Source: Alphaproteobacteria bacterium
GTDB lineage: Bacteria > Pseudomonadota > Alphaproteobacteria > Rhizobiales > Xanthobacteraceae
Assembly (NCBI GenBank): GCA_005884465.1
Contig: VAZH01000220.1
Span: 1 to 5,487, forward strand
DNA length: 5,487 bases
Direction: 5' to 3'
Below, in pieces: positions 4,507 through 5,487 of the stretch. The notes beneath the pieces are model-generated. The model was not told the DNA's origin and did no database searches. It saw nothing but the letters and a program-made list of their open reading frames with translations. Made by a program: the position numbers and the translations under genes. Every line of letters starts with the position of its first letter. Position 1 is the first letter of the stretch.

Positions 4507-5487
4507 CAGGACAGCTCCTCGAGCACCCAGAGCATCTCGCGCGCGATCGCATCCGCCCGGCTCGACTGGCGCAGCTCAGGCGGCAGCACATCCCACGTAT
4601 AGGTTTCGACCTCGAGATGGGGCGCGACAAAGGCCGACTTGGCGGCAGCAAGCGCCGCCTTCAGCGTCGGTTGCGTCGAATGAAAGCCCCCGGCGATCTC
4701 CAGGAACACCGGCACGTGACAATGGACGCGCCACTCGCCCCCGGCCTCTCCGGCGCGCAGCGCCGCAAACGCGGGCTCCAGGTCGACATAGCGAACCAGA
4801 GAGCCGTTCCGCCGTTGCACGACCTGATGCAGGTAGACGCCGTCATTGAACGCCGTGAGCGTTTTTTCGGTGTTGGCATCGATCTCGGGCACTCGCAGCG
4901 CCGAGCTCAGCTGCAGCTTTCCGATCCGGATGCCGGCTTCTCCGAGCTGCGCGAAGGCGCGCGCCGGCTCCTCGAATTCCACCGCACCGTGGCAGACATC
5001 ATAGCAGACGCCGAGATGGCGCCGCAGCGCGTCGTGAGCGGCGGCGGGCGACGTACCTGTCTGATCCGCAACGATTGCGGCACTGGCATCGGTGTGAAGA
5101 TGATCACGAAAGAACGCGATCGTTTCCTCGACGGTCTCAAGAAAGCAGCATGGCTCGGGCTCGAGGGCGAGCACGATCTCGCGGCCGGTTCGGCGCCGCA
5201 GTGAGACGAGCGTGGCCACGTGGCGCGCGAGCGCGTCGGCCATCGCCCTGGCTGCGTCCGGCCGCGCTGCCGCTACCGCCTTGAACGTCCCCGGGACGGT
5301 CGACACCGAGCCGACCATCCCTTCCGGCAGAAGCGTCGCCAGGATCTCGGCGGCGCGATCGGTGTAGCGCAGCCGCTCCGGCGCAAGCCAATCAGGCTGA
5401 TAAACGTCCTCCTTCACGCGGCGCCCATGGAATGGGCCGTAGGGGAACGCGTTGATGGTGAAGACGTACAGATTCTCGCGAGCGAGA
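4506..5487 (-). CDS. eboE: EboE, sugar-phosphate isomerase-like TIM barrel (partial, 5' end outside window)
   Basis: The frame ends at the TGA at 4506-4508 and stays open to the right edge. The part before the GTG at 5417 reads ENLYVFTINAFPYGPFHGRR, a conserved EboE segment, so that GTG is internal and the true start lies beyond 5487. About 326 residues are visible. Conserved pieces follow: KEDVYQPDW, SVSTVPGTFK, LALEPEPCCFLET (possible metal-binding Glu), GVCYDVCHGAVEFE (Asp and His), IGKLQLSSALRVP, RYVDLEP, VHCHVPVF (two His) and HLEVETYTWDVLP (Glu). These acidic and histidine residues at the strand ends match the divalent-metal site of xylose isomerase-like barrels. No reaction has been established for EboE that I know of; it is described as a metabolite-traffic protein. 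It is the first gene of the visible operon. Confidence 0.88.
   Translation of the reverse strand, partial: LARENLYVFTINAFPYGPFHGRRVKEDVYQPDWLAPERLRYTDRAAEILATLLPEGMVGSVSTVPGTFKAVAAARPDAARAMADALARHVATLVSLRRRTGREIVLALEPEPCCFLETVEETIAFFRDHLHTDASAAIVADQTGTSPAAAHDALRRHLGVCYDVCHGAVEFEEPARAFAQLGEAGIRIGKLQLSSALRVPEIDANTEKTLTAFNDGVYLHQVVQRRNGSLVRYVDLEPAFAALRAGEAGGEWRVHCHVPVFLEIAGGFHSTQPTLKAALAAAKSAFVAPHLEVETYTWDVLPPELRQSSRADAIAREMLWVLEELS

Noticed and set aside
3734..4651. A 305-codon minus-strand frame
   Set aside because: It is an Arg/Ala/Pro/Ser-rich shadow in another frame of eboC and eboE, both of which have clear family motifs.
4443..5204. A 253-codon plus-strand frame
   Set aside because: It is antisense to eboE and has no domain signature.
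4506..5417. GTG at 5417 as the start of eboE
   Set aside because: The frame stays open upstream and encodes conserved EboE residues (FTINAFPYGPFHG), so the gene begins outside the window.
1..5487. CRISPR arrays, tRNA or rRNA genes, riboswitches
   Set aside because: No regularly spaced direct-repeat array of CRISPR type, no cloverleaf-like or rRNA-like sequence, and no recognised riboswitch core was seen on either strand.

Overview
The window is GC-rich and reads almost entirely on the minus strand. Codon use, the dense stop-to-start overlaps and the style of the genes suggest an alphaproteobacterium of the Bradyrhizobium/Rhodopseudomonas type. That is an inference from sequence character, not a database match.

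The right 4.7 kb is one tightly packed minus-strand operon, read from high to low coordinates. It runs: eboE (sugar-phosphate isomerase-like TIM barrel, cut by the right window edge), eboC (UbiA-type membrane prenyltransferase), eboA (EboA family), a small exported mono-haem cytochrome c, and an exported 549-residue six-bladed-propeller quinoprotein of the glucose/sorbosone dehydrogenase type. eboE and eboC share a TGATG junction, eboC and eboA are 23 bp apart, and eboA and the cytochrome share an ATGA junction. The cytochrome and the quinoprotein are separated by a 109-bp AT-richer gap holding two dyads and a very strong Shine-Dalgarno. A GC-rich hairpin follows the last gene.

Working model: the Ebo proteins make or move a small, possibly prenylated metabolite, as proposed for ebo clusters (scytonemin monomer export in cyanobacteria; a nematode-repelling product in Pseudomonas fluorescens). 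The periplasmic quinoprotein/cytochrome pair then oxidises a product or a sugar-like group and passes electrons to the respiratory chain. The coupling of ebo genes to a PQQ-type redox module is the most interesting feature here.

The left 0.8 kb is a scar region. Positions about 84-411 hold the left part of an ISNCY/IS1202-type insertion sequence: the N-terminal 78 codons of its transposase plus a terminal segment with two near-identical 17-bp repeats 24 bp apart. The transposase frame runs without a stop into a different sequence that resembles an NmrA-like NAD(P)-binding protein (weak). Just outside the IS end, after 5 bp, lies a 28-bp sequence resembling a Xer dif/pdif site, which is the known target preference of IS1202-family elements. 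Positions 445-734 hold nothing I can identify.
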